32,579 nucleotides of DNA, taken from contig DUKZ01000036.1 in the NCBI GenBank assembly GCA_013329045.1, positions 1 through 32,579 of the forward strand, in the 5' to 3' direction. Positions 1 to 7,272 of the stretch are shown here, piece by piece. This stretch comes from Candidatus Woesearchaeota archaeon (GTDB lineage: Archaea; Nanobdellota; Nanobdellia; Woesearchaeales; UBA9989). How positions within the stretch are numbered: position 1 is the first letter of the stretch; every line of letters begins with the position of its first letter. The position numbers and the translations under genes were made by a program. The notes beneath the pieces were generated by a model. That model saw only the letters and a list, made by a program, of their open reading frames with translations, made no database searches and was not told where the DNA came from.

Positions 1-35
1 ATTGATGATAAATAAACAGTGTCCTAAATGATAAT

Positions 36-46
36 CTTTATAAACC
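36..46 (+). promoter_or_regulatory. TATA-like promoter of MNT-HEPN gene
   Basis: CTTTATAAACC lies about 35-45 bp upstream of the ATG at 80, and GAGGTGA (71-77) sits just before that ATG. This gives an archaeal promoter, a short leader and a good ribosome site. The ribosome site favours ATG 80 over the in-frame GTG at 74, which lies inside it. Confidence 0.5.
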
Positions 47-79
47 TTTAAAGCTGAAAGAAGAGAAAAAGAGGTGACG

Positions 80-892
80 ATGGACTTTCGCATTGAGAGG
101 AGGATTAGTCCTCATATCAACAAGTACGAAGAGAAAGCATTAGAGAAAGCGTTCGAGTTTGCAAAGGATGTCCATAAGGAGTTTGGGAACTTTACCCGGG
201 CAGTGGTGTTATTTGGGGCGACTGCAAGGAAAGAGAAAAACCAAGTTGGCGATATCGATATCCTTGTTGTCGTTGATGATACAGCGATCCAGATGACCCC
301 TGAACTCATCGAAGCGTACCGGGTCATTGTTGCAAAAATCGTCACCCGAATCTCTCCCCAGCTGCATATAATCACCCTGAAATTCACCAGCTTCTGGGAA
401 TATGCCCGGGTGGCTGATCCAGTTGTTGTCAATATCCTTAGGGATGGGGTTGCTCTCATCGATTCTGGCTTTATCGAGCCATTACAGGCACTCCTTCGGC
501 AGGGAAGAATTCGGCCAACACGCGAGAGCGTGATCACGTATTTTTCGCGGGCGCCTGTGACACTGCGAAATTCCAGGTGGCACCTCCTGCAGGCAACAGT
601 TGACCTGTATTGGTCAGTCATTGATGCGGCGCATGCTGCTTTAATGCATCATCATGAAGTGCCGCCAAGTCCAAAACATCTCTCGGAGCTTTTTGCGGAG
701 CGGTTTGTGAAGACTGGGATGCTAGAGAAGAAGTATGCGGAACGAGTAGGAAAGTTCTATGATCTCATGAAAAAAATCGAGCATCGGGAGATTCGGAATA
801 TCACCGGACCAGAATTTGAACGGTACTATAAGGAAGCAGAAGAATTCGTGAATAAGATAGAAGTTTTCATTAGGATGAAGAAAGTAAAATAA
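80..892 (+). CDS. MNT-HEPN single-chain nucleotidyltransferase
   Basis: This 270-aa protein has an N-terminal minimal nucleotidyltransferase domain (residues about 35-110). The active-site signature is GATAR (46-50), then GDID (57-60), then an acidic pair at 66-67, matching the family pattern GS-x-GD-x-D. The C-terminal part (about 140-268) is all-helical and resembles HEPN. In known MntA/HepT pairs the nucleotidyltransferase AMPylates and silences a HEPN ribonuclease encoded by a separate gene; here both parts are in one chain. The usual HEPN RNase motif R-x4-6-H is not evident; the nearest sequence is KKIEHREIR near residue 235. The HEPN part may therefore be inactive as an RNase. Family assignment is good, biological role unknown. 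It stands alone, with its own TATA box and ribosome site. Confidence 0.75.
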   Translation: MDFRIERRISPHINKYEEKALEKAFEFAKDVHKEFGNFTRAVVLFGATARKEKNQVGDIDILVVVDDTAIQMTPELIEAYRVIVAKIVTRISPQLHIITLKFTSFWEYARVADPVVVNILRDGVALIDSGFIEPLQALLRQGRIRPTRESVITYFSRAPVTLRNSRWHLLQATVDLYWSVIDAAHAALMHHHEVPPSPKHLSELFAERFVKTGMLEKKYAERVGKFYDLMKKIEHREIRNITGPEFERYYKEAEEFVNKIEVFIRMKKVK

Positions 893-1019
893 TAACGTGT
901 AAATTAAATAAATTGTAAATTAATAAATTAAATGATTATATTCTATAGGGGTTATCTCTAGTGTTGTTTAGATTATCTCTAGTGTTGTTTATTGGTGGCT
1001 GATATTCATCAAGAGAATT
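893..1019. other. AT-rich intergenic spacer
   Basis: This low-complexity stretch of TAAATTAAATAAATTG-like sequence follows the MNT-HEPN gene and leads into a 19-bp direct repeat. No gene is seen in it. Confidence 0.6.
952..991. repeat. two direct repeats of 19 bp
   Basis: TTATCTCTAGTGTTGTTTA occurs at 952-970 and again, identically, at 973-991, so the period is 21 bp (two helical turns). It lies in the spacer between the MNT-HEPN gene and the decayed kinase. It could be a protein-binding site or a small tandem duplication. Confidence 0.85.
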
Positions 1020-1259
1020 ATGGTGGCCAAGGTTGTACATCGGACGAATTGTTGCCCTGCCAGGGTCAATAGCGCTGATCTACGCGGTCAAATAAACCCA
1101 TGGTATATGGGCTTCTTTTCTCATATCCATGAGTTCAAAGTTGTTGCGCGGTTGCATGCTCTGTTAAAAGAAGGATACATTAATAACCTTTCTGTGCTCT
1201 TTTCTGAAATATTTCCGGCCCACCGATCTTCAGGATGGTCAGGACAACTTAACCTTTAA
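1020..1259 (+). pseudogene. possible N-terminal remnant of GHMP kinase
   Basis: A 79-codon frame includes CPARVNSADLRGQINPWYMG, which loosely resembles the N-terminal GHMP-kinase motif of the galactokinase type (P-G-R-x-N-L-x-G-x-H-x-D-x-x-G). It ends at TAA 1257-1259. The next kinase-like sequence starts at 1313 in another frame, and the central ATP loop (PxxxGLSSSA) is missing between them. I read it as a relic of the same gene as 1313-2026, but the match is weak and the frame could be chance. Confidence 0.3.
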
Positions 1260-1312
1260 TCAGCCCATCAATATCCTGGCCTTTTCCCATCAAAAAATCA
1301 TATTCTGCCGAA

Positions 1313-2026
1313 ATGGCATCTACTCACTGTCCTGAATATGCCCTCCTCCTTGAACATCCAACGGGGCTAGCGTCCCAGTACCCTGAACTCTTTCACCCTG
1401 ACGAGGATCATTATCCGCCTTACCTTAAAAGCTCATATTTTGCTCTCTCTCGGCTCAATGCCCTTGGCATCCCCATCACCTCTTCTGATCTCTCTTCGCT
1501 TATCGATATGCTTCCGCCTGCTGCAACAAAAGAGCAGCTCATCTGCCAGTTTGACCCGCTTGGGCTGACCCGAGAGCATTTTGAGCACCTTTCGGCCAGA
1601 TGCCAGATGGTAGAGGATCCAGATGCGGTGATCTATTCCCTCCAAGGAAACACACGATTCGTCCTCTCTGAAAACAAGCGAGCGCTTGCCAGCGCGAACG
1701 CATTGAAGGAAGGGGACATGGCAACATTCTTCTTATTACAATATCAGACTGGAGGGGGCCTTCGGGAAGAGTATGGCATCGGCAATCCGGATGCAGAGGC
1801 TATGGTATCAGCGCTTAAGAAAACACCCTTTGTTCAGTCTGCCCGAATCCTTGGGCCAGGCGATGCTGCAAACATTTCGGTGTGGGTGAGAGAAAGCGAC
1901 CAGGAACAGCTCTCTGCCTGGGTTATGGGATATATTGACAAGCATCTCCCTGATTATCCTGATAACCTATCCCGCGCACTCTTGCCGATCACTTCAGGGA
2001 AAGGGGCATCGATCATCCACTATTAG
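1313..2026 (+). pseudogene. C-terminal half of galactokinase-like GHMP kinase
   Basis: This 237-codon frame aligns by eye with the C-terminal half of galactokinases. NTRFVLSENKRALASANALK matches the R-H-x-x-x-E-N-x-R helix. GLREEYGIGNPDAEAMV matches the S-L-R-D-x-Y-E-x-S-x-P-E-x-D stretch. ITSGKGASI matches the end of the family. The glycine-rich motif 3, normally G-G-G-F-G-G, reads GPGDAA here. The N-terminal substrate motif and the ATP-binding GLSSS loop are absent, so it cannot be a complete kinase. No good ribosome site precedes ATG 1313, and the frame is closed just upstream by TAA 1250-1252. I infer a gene that has lost its middle; the alternative is a stand-alone GHMP C-terminal domain. 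Substrate cannot be told. Confidence 0.6.
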
Positions 2027-2123
2027 ATCAGTGTGGATGGATATTGCATTTTGCCAACAAGATGCACTTTCCCACTAGTCTGCTGCGTATCTTGGGATAT
2101 CTTTCTTATTCTGGGCATCATTC

Positions 2124-3335
2124 TTATTCATATCTTAACGCATCAACCGGCTTTAATCTTGCTGCATTCATCGCCGGGATAATTCCTGCAATAGCTCCGA
2201 CGGTGAATGAGAAGAGAAGCGCTCCGAGAATTAGGTACCAGGGGAAGAATGCCTTGATGAAGCCAAGGCCCGCAGCATTTGCTGCAAGGGAGACTAATTG
2301 GCTCAGCCCCACGCCAAAAATGATGCCAATACTCCCACCGACTAGGCCAAGGATTCCTGCCTCCATCATGAATAATGCGAGAATATCGCCATTGCGGGCG
2401 CCAATTGCCTTCATCACCCCAATATCCCCTGTCCTCTCAATAACAGACGTGTACATGGTGTTCGTGATATTAATACCGCCAACAAGGAGGGAAATGAATG
2501 CGATGCCAATGACAATTATCTGAACGATGAGAAGGACAGCATTGAATGACTGGATCAGGTCCTCTGAGGTGCTGACATTAAAATTTTCCTCACCCTCCTC
2601 TAAATTCCTCGAGCCGCGCATCTTCTTCTTGATTGCCTCCGCTACTACTGCCGGCTCTGCCCCTTCGCTTGCCTGCGCAATCACATAATCAAAGCTGTCC
2701 GGCTGATCAAACAAGTCCTTTGCCGTATCATACGGGATCATGACCAGGCTGTCATCATCAGGATTGCCAAGCGACTCAAAAAAACCAACGACGCGAAATG
2801 TCTTATTCTCCACTTCCAGCCGGGAGCCAACACCAATGCCCTTTGGAAGGATATCCTTGTCCTTTGCCCAGCGCGGTCCAACGAATGCAGCGTACCGGTC
2901 ACCAGATTTTAGTTCCCTGCCTTTCATCACCTTTAGCTTAAACGCAGATTCTGTCACTTTCCTTGTCTGATCAAGAGGCGTGCCAAGGACATTGTTATAG
3001 ACTAAGGTATCGCCCACCTTTACCCTGCCAATCTTGAAGATATTCCCTGCAACTTCCTGCACACCCTTACTATTGCGTATATCCTTTAGGTCCTTGTCAG
3101 TGATTGCGACCCCCTTTGCACTCGTCTCAAAAAAGCCAGACCCTGGAAGGATGAATATCTTGTCAGTCCCCAGCTGAGCGAACTGGTCAGAGATAGACTT
3201 CTGGAGTCCTTGCCCCAAGGAGACAAGGGAGACTAGCGCAGCGATGCCAATGAAGATGCCAATGAGCGTGAGAAAGGTTCTTTTCTTCTGATGAGAAAAG
3301 TTCTTTAGTGTCAAGCTCAAATAGTCTTCTATCAT
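2124..3335 (-). CDS. MacB/FtsX-type ABC transporter permease (copy 2)
   Basis: This 403-aa integral membrane protein has the MacB_PCD + FtsX layout. There is one N-terminal membrane segment (about 18-42, containing LIGIFIGIAALVSLVSLGQG), a large extracytoplasmic domain (about 45-270), then three membrane segments (about 272-395). The FtsX-typical loop ERTGDIGVMKAIGARNGDI follows the second segment. Such permeases pair with a LolD/MacB-type ATPase to export or move lipoproteins and peptides, or to drive mechanotransmission; no ATPase gene is in the window. Its start overlaps the end of the upstream paralogue by 4 bp (ATGA), so the two are translationally coupled and probably form a heterodimer. 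Close paralogy shows a tandem duplication. Substrate unknown. Confidence 0.85.
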   Translation of the reverse strand: MIEDYLSLTLKNFSHQKKRTFLTLIGIFIGIAALVSLVSLGQGLQKSISDQFAQLGTDKIFILPGSGFFETSAKGVAITDKDLKDIRNSKGVQEVAGNIFKIGRVKVGDTLVYNNVLGTPLDQTRKVTESAFKLKVMKGRELKSGDRYAAFVGPRWAKDKDILPKGIGVGSRLEVENKTFRVVGFFESLGNPDDDSLVMIPYDTAKDLFDQPDSFDYVIAQASEGAEPAVVAEAIKKKMRGSRNLEEGEENFNVSTSEDLIQSFNAVLLIVQIIVIGIAFISLLVGGINITNTMYTSVIERTGDIGVMKAIGARNGDILALFMMEAGILGLVGGSIGIIFGVGLSQLVSLAANAAGLGFIKAFFPWYLILGALLFSFTVGAIAGIIPAMNAARLKPVDALRYE

Positions 3336-4546
3336 TTTTTTAATGCATCAACTGGTCTTAATCTTGAGGCTTCCAGGGCAGGAAGGAAACCTGAGAGCGC
3401 TCCAATAATTGCCGAAAATGCTATTGCCCCAAAAATGAGGTAGGGCGATGTGTTAATGTCAAGGAGCATGAACCCGGATAACGTGGCGATGAGCTGGACC
3501 ATCCCGCTGATGCTCATGCCAACAATGACGCCAATGATCCCCCCAACAATGCCAAGGGCGCAAGACTCAATCAGGAACACGAGCAGGATATCGCTATTCC
3601 TCGCCCCGATAGATTTCATGATGCCAATCTCGTCCATCCTCTCCATGACAGAAGTATACATCGTGTTCATGATGCCAATGCCCCCGACGAGCAATGAGAT
3701 TGCAGCAATCCCGACGAGGATTGCCTTGACAAGGTTTAAGATGGCATTGAAAATAGCGATGCTTTGTGCTGATGTCTGAACGGTAAAATCCTCTTCGCCC
3801 TCCTTTACATTCCGCGACCTTCGCAGCTCTTTTTTTACTTTCTCTGCCACCTGCAATGGATCTTTGCCTATTTGAGTGGACGCGAATATTGAAGTGATCT
3901 TCTCATCTTCCTTAAACAGCGTCCTTGCCTCATCCAAGGGAATCCTGATGATGACATCATGAACCCCAGTACCCGCATTCTTCTGCAGCCCTACAACATC
4001 GAATGTTGCATTATTGATAGCAATCTTTGACCCCAAAACGATGTCCCTGCTGAAACGGTCATGGGCAATCCGGTAGCCAACAACAGCGCTCTTTGCGTCA
4101 CTGGACTTGAAGCTGCGGCCTTTTTCCACCTCAAAAAAACTGATGCCATCGAAATATCTGAGCGACTCTCCGTCTGTTGGGATGCCCCACACAGAGATAT
4201 ATTTTGCCTCATCTTTATACTCGACCCGCGCATTCTCCGTCAGTAACCCTGCCGCAAAATCCACCTCTTTTACCCTCTTTATCGCCTTAATATCCTTATC
4301 AGTCAACGTGGCCGTTGACAAATCGCCTCCCGTTGGACCCATGAACCTGCCGCCAGGAACGATGATAAGCCGGTTTTGCCCAATCTTGTTGAACTGGGCA
4401 TTGATGGCATCTTGCATCCCCTGACTAAGTGAGATGAGAGCAACGACTGCTGCAATGCCAATGAAGATGCCAATCAAGGTGATAACAGACCTTGCCCTTC
4501 TTCTTTCAATGTTCCGAAGAGCCATCACAATATAATCCCTTAGCAT
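3332..4546 (-). CDS. MacB/FtsX-type ABC transporter permease (copy 1)
   Basis: This 404-aa protein is the first gene of the permease pair. The layout is the same: N-terminal membrane segment (about 18-42), periplasm-like MacB_PCD domain (about 45-270) and three C-terminal membrane segments. It has the FtsX loop ERMDEIGIMKSIGARNSDI. The N-terminal segment LITLIGIFIGIAA-type sequence is nearly the same as in its partner. The ATG at 4546 is preceded by AAAGGGG, a fair ribosome site. A CCCTTTTAAC TATA-like element lies about 35-45 bp upstream. In MacB-type transporters the single N-terminal helix precedes a large extracellular domain that moves with ATP hydrolysis. The ATPase must be encoded elsewhere if the system is active. 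Confidence 0.85.
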   Translation of the reverse strand: MLRDYIVMALRNIERRRARSVITLIGIFIGIAAVVALISLSQGMQDAINAQFNKIGQNRLIIVPGGRFMGPTGGDLSTATLTDKDIKAIKRVKEVDFAAGLLTENARVEYKDEAKYISVWGIPTDGESLRYFDGISFFEVEKGRSFKSSDAKSAVVGYRIAHDRFSRDIVLGSKIAINNATFDVVGLQKNAGTGVHDVIIRIPLDEARTLFKEDEKITSIFASTQIGKDPLQVAEKVKKELRRSRNVKEGEEDFTVQTSAQSIAIFNAILNLVKAILVGIAAISLLVGGIGIMNTMYTSVMERMDEIGIMKSIGARNSDILLVFLIESCALGIVGGIIGVIVGMSISGMVQLIATLSGFMLLDINTSPYLIFGAIAFSAIIGALSGFLPALEASRLRPVDALKK

Positions 4547-4580
4547 GCCAACCCCTTTAGAACATTTGAGATTTTCTGAG

Positions 4581-4590
4581 GTTAAAAGGG
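4581..4590 (-). promoter_or_regulatory. TATA-like element of permease operon
   Basis: Read on the minus strand, CCCTTTTAAC lies 35-44 bp before the ATG at 4546. This fits a short leader carrying the GGGG ribosome site. Confidence 0.35.
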
Positions 4591-4672
4591 TTTTGGTTTA
4601 AGGGAAAGGGTACTCGTGAGTATGCTGTCTTCCTTTAATCTTCCTGAGAATCATTTGATCTGTCGATTTGTC

Positions 4673-4770
4673 AGTCAACACCACTGGCACAGACACGCGA
4701 AGGCTCTGAGCGTGAGATTTTTTAACTGAAAGGAGAAAAATCGTTCTGTCTGCCAGTAGTGCTGTTGACT
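4673..4770 (-). ncRNA. candidate structured RNA in intergenic gap
   Basis: This lies in the 258-bp gap between the PEP-domain gene and the permease gene, both on the minus strand. Distant segments pair: AGTCAACA (4673-4680) with TGTTGACT (4763-4770); ACTGGCA (4683-4689) with TGCCAGT (4751-4757); GACA (4692-4695) with TGTC (4747-4750). Inside lie two hairpins: ACGC/GCGT (4695-4698 with 4710-4713) and GATTTTT/AAAAATC (4716-4722 with 4736-4742). The layout is a long closing stem leading to a branched interior. It does not fit a tRNA, because no T-loop motif was seen. It could be a small RNA, a leader of the permease operon, or a miniature inverted-repeat element. Strand is assumed from the neighbours. 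Confidence 0.4.
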
Positions 4771-4804
4771 AACTTTATCATCTTATCCCTCGTAAAAATT
4801 TCCC

Positions 4805-6340
4805 TCAAATGAATGTATCTTCTTCTTCATCTAGGATAGTTATCTTTCCCTCACTGGCATTTAGCTCAATTATATCTCCCGTCCTCAGATTCCTTGTTGC
4901 AATGGTCGTACCAACAATGCATGGCAAGCCAAATTCCCTTGAAATAATTGCGGCATGAGAGCTCAGTCCTCCCTCATCTGTGATAATCCCTGCTGCTTTT
5001 CCAAAGAGTGGGGTAAATTCCATTGTGGTCATATAAGTGACCAGGATCTCTCCATCCTTAAACTCAGACATTCGCTCTGGATCATCGATAACACGCACCC
5101 TCCCCTTCACTTTCCCCCGACTCGCCACAACCCCTTTAAATGACCTTACCCTTGTTACTGGAGAAAAATTCTTTTCAATCTCCTCATTAGCAATAAACAT
5201 CTCCAGTTCTTCTGATCCAACGATGTTCATATCACCATTCTTTGATACGAGGGCAAAACCATTTTTTCTCTCCTCTACAGATATTGCTTGCATCGTTTTC
5301 AACGCATCAAGGAGCTCTTCAGCTTCCATATGAAGGATATCTCCTTTAGAAACATAAAGCCTCTTTGCAATTTCTTCCAACAACAAATCATAGATCGACA
5401 GGGCATAACAAAATTTTCCTTTAGCCCAGTCTCTTTCAGATACAAATTCGTTAAGAGCTATAATAACGTGCCTTGCAGAATCACTTAGCTTAAGATTCAC
5501 TATTATTTCCTGCTTCTCACCAAGCGCATTGGTATACTGTTCATGAATCTTCTGCAGCCTGCTTTTTACATCATCGTTCAATTCATTCTTTATCATTTGC
5601 ATCCATCTCTGGAAGTCCCATTTCTCACTTACATATTCGCTATTCACCCATTCAAAATTTTTGATATGCTCTTGAATAGAGGAGTTAATGCCGGGATATA
5701 CTTCCAGGATCCTAGAAATTTCATCGGCAGTTCCTTCCTTGAATTTTTTTAGCACCCCTGGAATTTTCTCAATCTCCATACACACTTTCAGGAATGACTC
5801 TTTCTCAGAAAGAGCTACGCTTTTTCCGGTGCTCTGAGATAACCTGCCTTTTATAACAGGGAATTCTTTATCAGACACTTTGGAGCTTATCTCTTTTGAC
5901 AAAGAATACTCTTCATCCCAACATGCTTCTATCCCCCATAATTGCACCGTAATGAGGGGTCCTGCTGTTATTTTCTCCTTAAACTCCACAAGAAGCTGAC
6001 ATATGCCCTCATTTGAAGCAGTGCTCAGATCAGTTTCTTTTATTTTTTTACAAACAGCAAACAGATCTGCAAATAACTGATCGCTTCTTGCCTTAAAGTC
6101 CTTGGCAAAATTCTTATTTCTTTCAATACTCCTCTGAACATCCTTGTATTTCTTATTTAGCTCATCGCGATCATAAAATATGTACACTCCTCTGCCTGGC
6201 TTTCCAACAAAGATCTGATTATGAAAATGGAAATCAACCACGGGCAAAAAGCCCCTGCTATGAAACCCTCTTGCAATCAAACTCATGTGGTGCAGTGAAG
6301 AATTCCTTCTATGAGCCCAAAACCAATTTATTTTTTCCAT
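4805..6340 (-). CDS. PEP-utilising phosphohistidine-domain protein, no ATP-grasp
   Basis: In this 511-aa protein the last 110 residues are a clear PEP-utilising enzyme mobile (swivelling) domain. It contains GVVASRGKVKGRVRVIDDP and then TDEGGLSSHAAIISREFG, with the phospho-accepting histidine at about 462. In PEP synthase, PPDK and enzyme I this histidine shuttles phosphate between an ATP-grasp and a TIM-barrel domain; neither is present here. The first 390 residues are helical and not recognised. They may bind a substrate or a partner kinase. The ATG is preceded by GAGGGAGAAT, a good ribosome site, and lies 10 bp after the phosphoesterase stop, so the two form an operon. Confidence 0.75.
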   Translation of the reverse strand: MEKINWFWAHRRNSSLHHMSLIARGFHSRGFLPVVDFHFHNQIFVGKPGRGVYIFYDRDELNKKYKDVQRSIERNKNFAKDFKARSDQLFADLFAVCKKIKETDLSTASNEGICQLLVEFKEKITAGPLITVQLWGIEACWDEEYSLSKEISSKVSDKEFPVIKGRLSQSTGKSVALSEKESFLKVCMEIEKIPGVLKKFKEGTADEISRILEVYPGINSSIQEHIKNFEWVNSEYVSEKWDFQRWMQMIKNELNDDVKSRLQKIHEQYTNALGEKQEIIVNLKLSDSARHVIIALNEFVSERDWAKGKFCYALSIYDLLLEEIAKRLYVSKGDILHMEAEELLDALKTMQAISVEERKNGFALVSKNGDMNIVGSEELEMFIANEEIEKNFSPVTRVRSFKGVVASRGKVKGRVRVIDDPERMSEFKDGEILVTYMTTMEFTPLFGKAAGIITDEGGLSSHAAIISREFGLPCIVGTTIATRNLRTGDIIELNASEGKITILDEEEDTFI

Positions 6341-6350
6341 ATTCTCCCTC

Positions 6351-7175
6351 TTACAACTCTATCCTAAGTAAACTTCCTCCTTTTTCATCTGTATGGTAAG
6401 CGGTCATTTCTCTTCTTCCATGCCTAAACCTTACTTCAGCAGGGCCGTACTCAAAACCAATATGTCCATAACAAACAACAATATCACAATCCCTTTGAGC
6501 AAGATAATCAAGTGCACCAACTGCCAATTCCCCGCTTTGCATTGGTTTTACTTCCCTTTGCCATTCTGGCTTTAATGAGGCTCCTGTAAGGTAATCATGG
6601 GATAAAACGACAATTTTTGCTGGGTCATACCCATCTAATTCAGAAAGAGCTGCTCTTAGTGTTTCACTGGAAGCTCCCCATGGCAAATACAGCACTATTG
6701 AGCCATTAACCTGTTCCATTGCACACTCTCTTATCACATCAAATTCATCATCAAATCCATCAAAATACTCACGCAACCTTCTTTGCTGATCTGGACTGGC
6801 AATAGCCCTAAAAATTTCTGTCCAAGCAGCTGCGGCATTTCCTGCTATCCCCCTATAACAAAATCCTTTCTCTCCATCATCTCTTAGATGATGCTTCATA
6901 TCGTTTATAGATGTTAATACCCCTTGGACAGTTTCTTTGGCAATATCTGTTAGCCCGCCCTCACTCCTGATTGCGTTTCTCATAATCACATCAATGGTCC
7001 TTTCACCTTTTGATTGCCCATGGCGCAATGGATGATCCCGGTCAATATGCATAGCCTCAACATCCCCAAGGTCAAATAAACCTGCATAAGCACTTGCCTG
7101 TTCAAACTGTCTTCTACTTAGATCAACACGACCGTGAACATCGCTTCGCACTGCATAAGGGATTCCTGCTACCAT
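6351..7175 (-). CDS. calcineurin-like metallophosphoesterase
   Basis: This 274-aa protein carries the ordered metal-binding motifs of the calcineurin-like fold. They are SDVHGR (11-16), LGDVEAMH (36-43), a degenerate GN motif (GNAAAAW, near 113), VVLSHD (about 187-192) and CYGHIGFEYG (about 232-241). The usual GNHE/GNHD is replaced by GNAAA, so metal coordination may differ. Substrates of this superfamily range from nucleotides to phosphoproteins; none can be named here. It is the first gene of a two-gene minus-strand unit with the phosphohistidine-domain protein, and is transcribed away from the trmB-type gene. An AT-rich TATA-like element lies about 30 bp upstream of the ATG, so the mRNA may be leaderless. 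Confidence 0.7.
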   Translation of the reverse strand: MVAGIPYAVRSDVHGRVDLSRRQFEQASAYAGLFDLGDVEAMHIDRDHPLRHGQSKGERTIDVIMRNAIRSEGGLTDIAKETVQGVLTSINDMKHHLRDDGEKGFCYRGIAGNAAAAWTEIFRAIASPDQQRRLREYFDGFDDEFDVIRECAMEQVNGSIVLYLPWGASSETLRAALSELDGYDPAKIVVLSHDYLTGASLKPEWQREVKPMQSGELAVGALDYLAQRDCDIVVCYGHIGFEYGPAEVRFRHGRREMTAYHTDEKGGSLLRIEL

Positions 7176-7200
7176 ATGACACTAGATAGTAGTAATTCCT

Positions 7201-7210
7201 TATTAATATT
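7201..7210 (-). promoter_or_regulatory. TATA-like element of phosphoesterase operon
   Basis: AATATTAATA on the minus strand is centred about 30 bp before the ATG at 7175. No ribosome site is seen, which is consistent with a leaderless transcript. Confidence 0.4.
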
Positions 7211-7214
7211 TGTC

Positions 7215-7228
7215 CTCCCAAATGGGAG
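7215..7228. promoter_or_regulatory. palindromic operator candidate between divergent genes
   Basis: CTCCC-AAAT-GGGAG is an inverted repeat placed between the two divergent TATA-like elements. It is well placed for the adjacent TrmB-family regulator to control itself and the phosphoesterase/phosphohistidine genes. This is inference from position and symmetry. Confidence 0.4.
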
Positions 7229-7240
7229 CATAAAAGAAAA

Positions 7241-7250
7241 CTTTATATAG
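7241..7250 (+). promoter_or_regulatory. TATA box of TrmB-family gene
   Basis: CTTTATATAG ends 23 bp before the ATG at 7273. This is the spacing expected for a leaderless archaeal transcript, and no ribosome site is present. Confidence 0.6.
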
Positions 7251-7272
7251 ATCACTATTTTGTCTCTTAGCT

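Noticed and set aside
112-621. 169-codon minus-strand frame under the MNT-HEPN gene
   Set aside because: It is antisense to a well-supported gene and shows no family features or ribosome site.
4673-4770. tRNA or a known archaeal RNA (RNase P, 7S) in the intergenic element
   Set aside because: The element is too short for 7S or RNase P RNA, and lacks a T-loop motif and a 7-bp acceptor stem with CCA position.
4805-6340. PEP synthase or PPDK
   Set aside because: Only the phosphohistidine swivel domain is present; no ATP-grasp or PEP-binding barrel motifs were found in the 511 residues.
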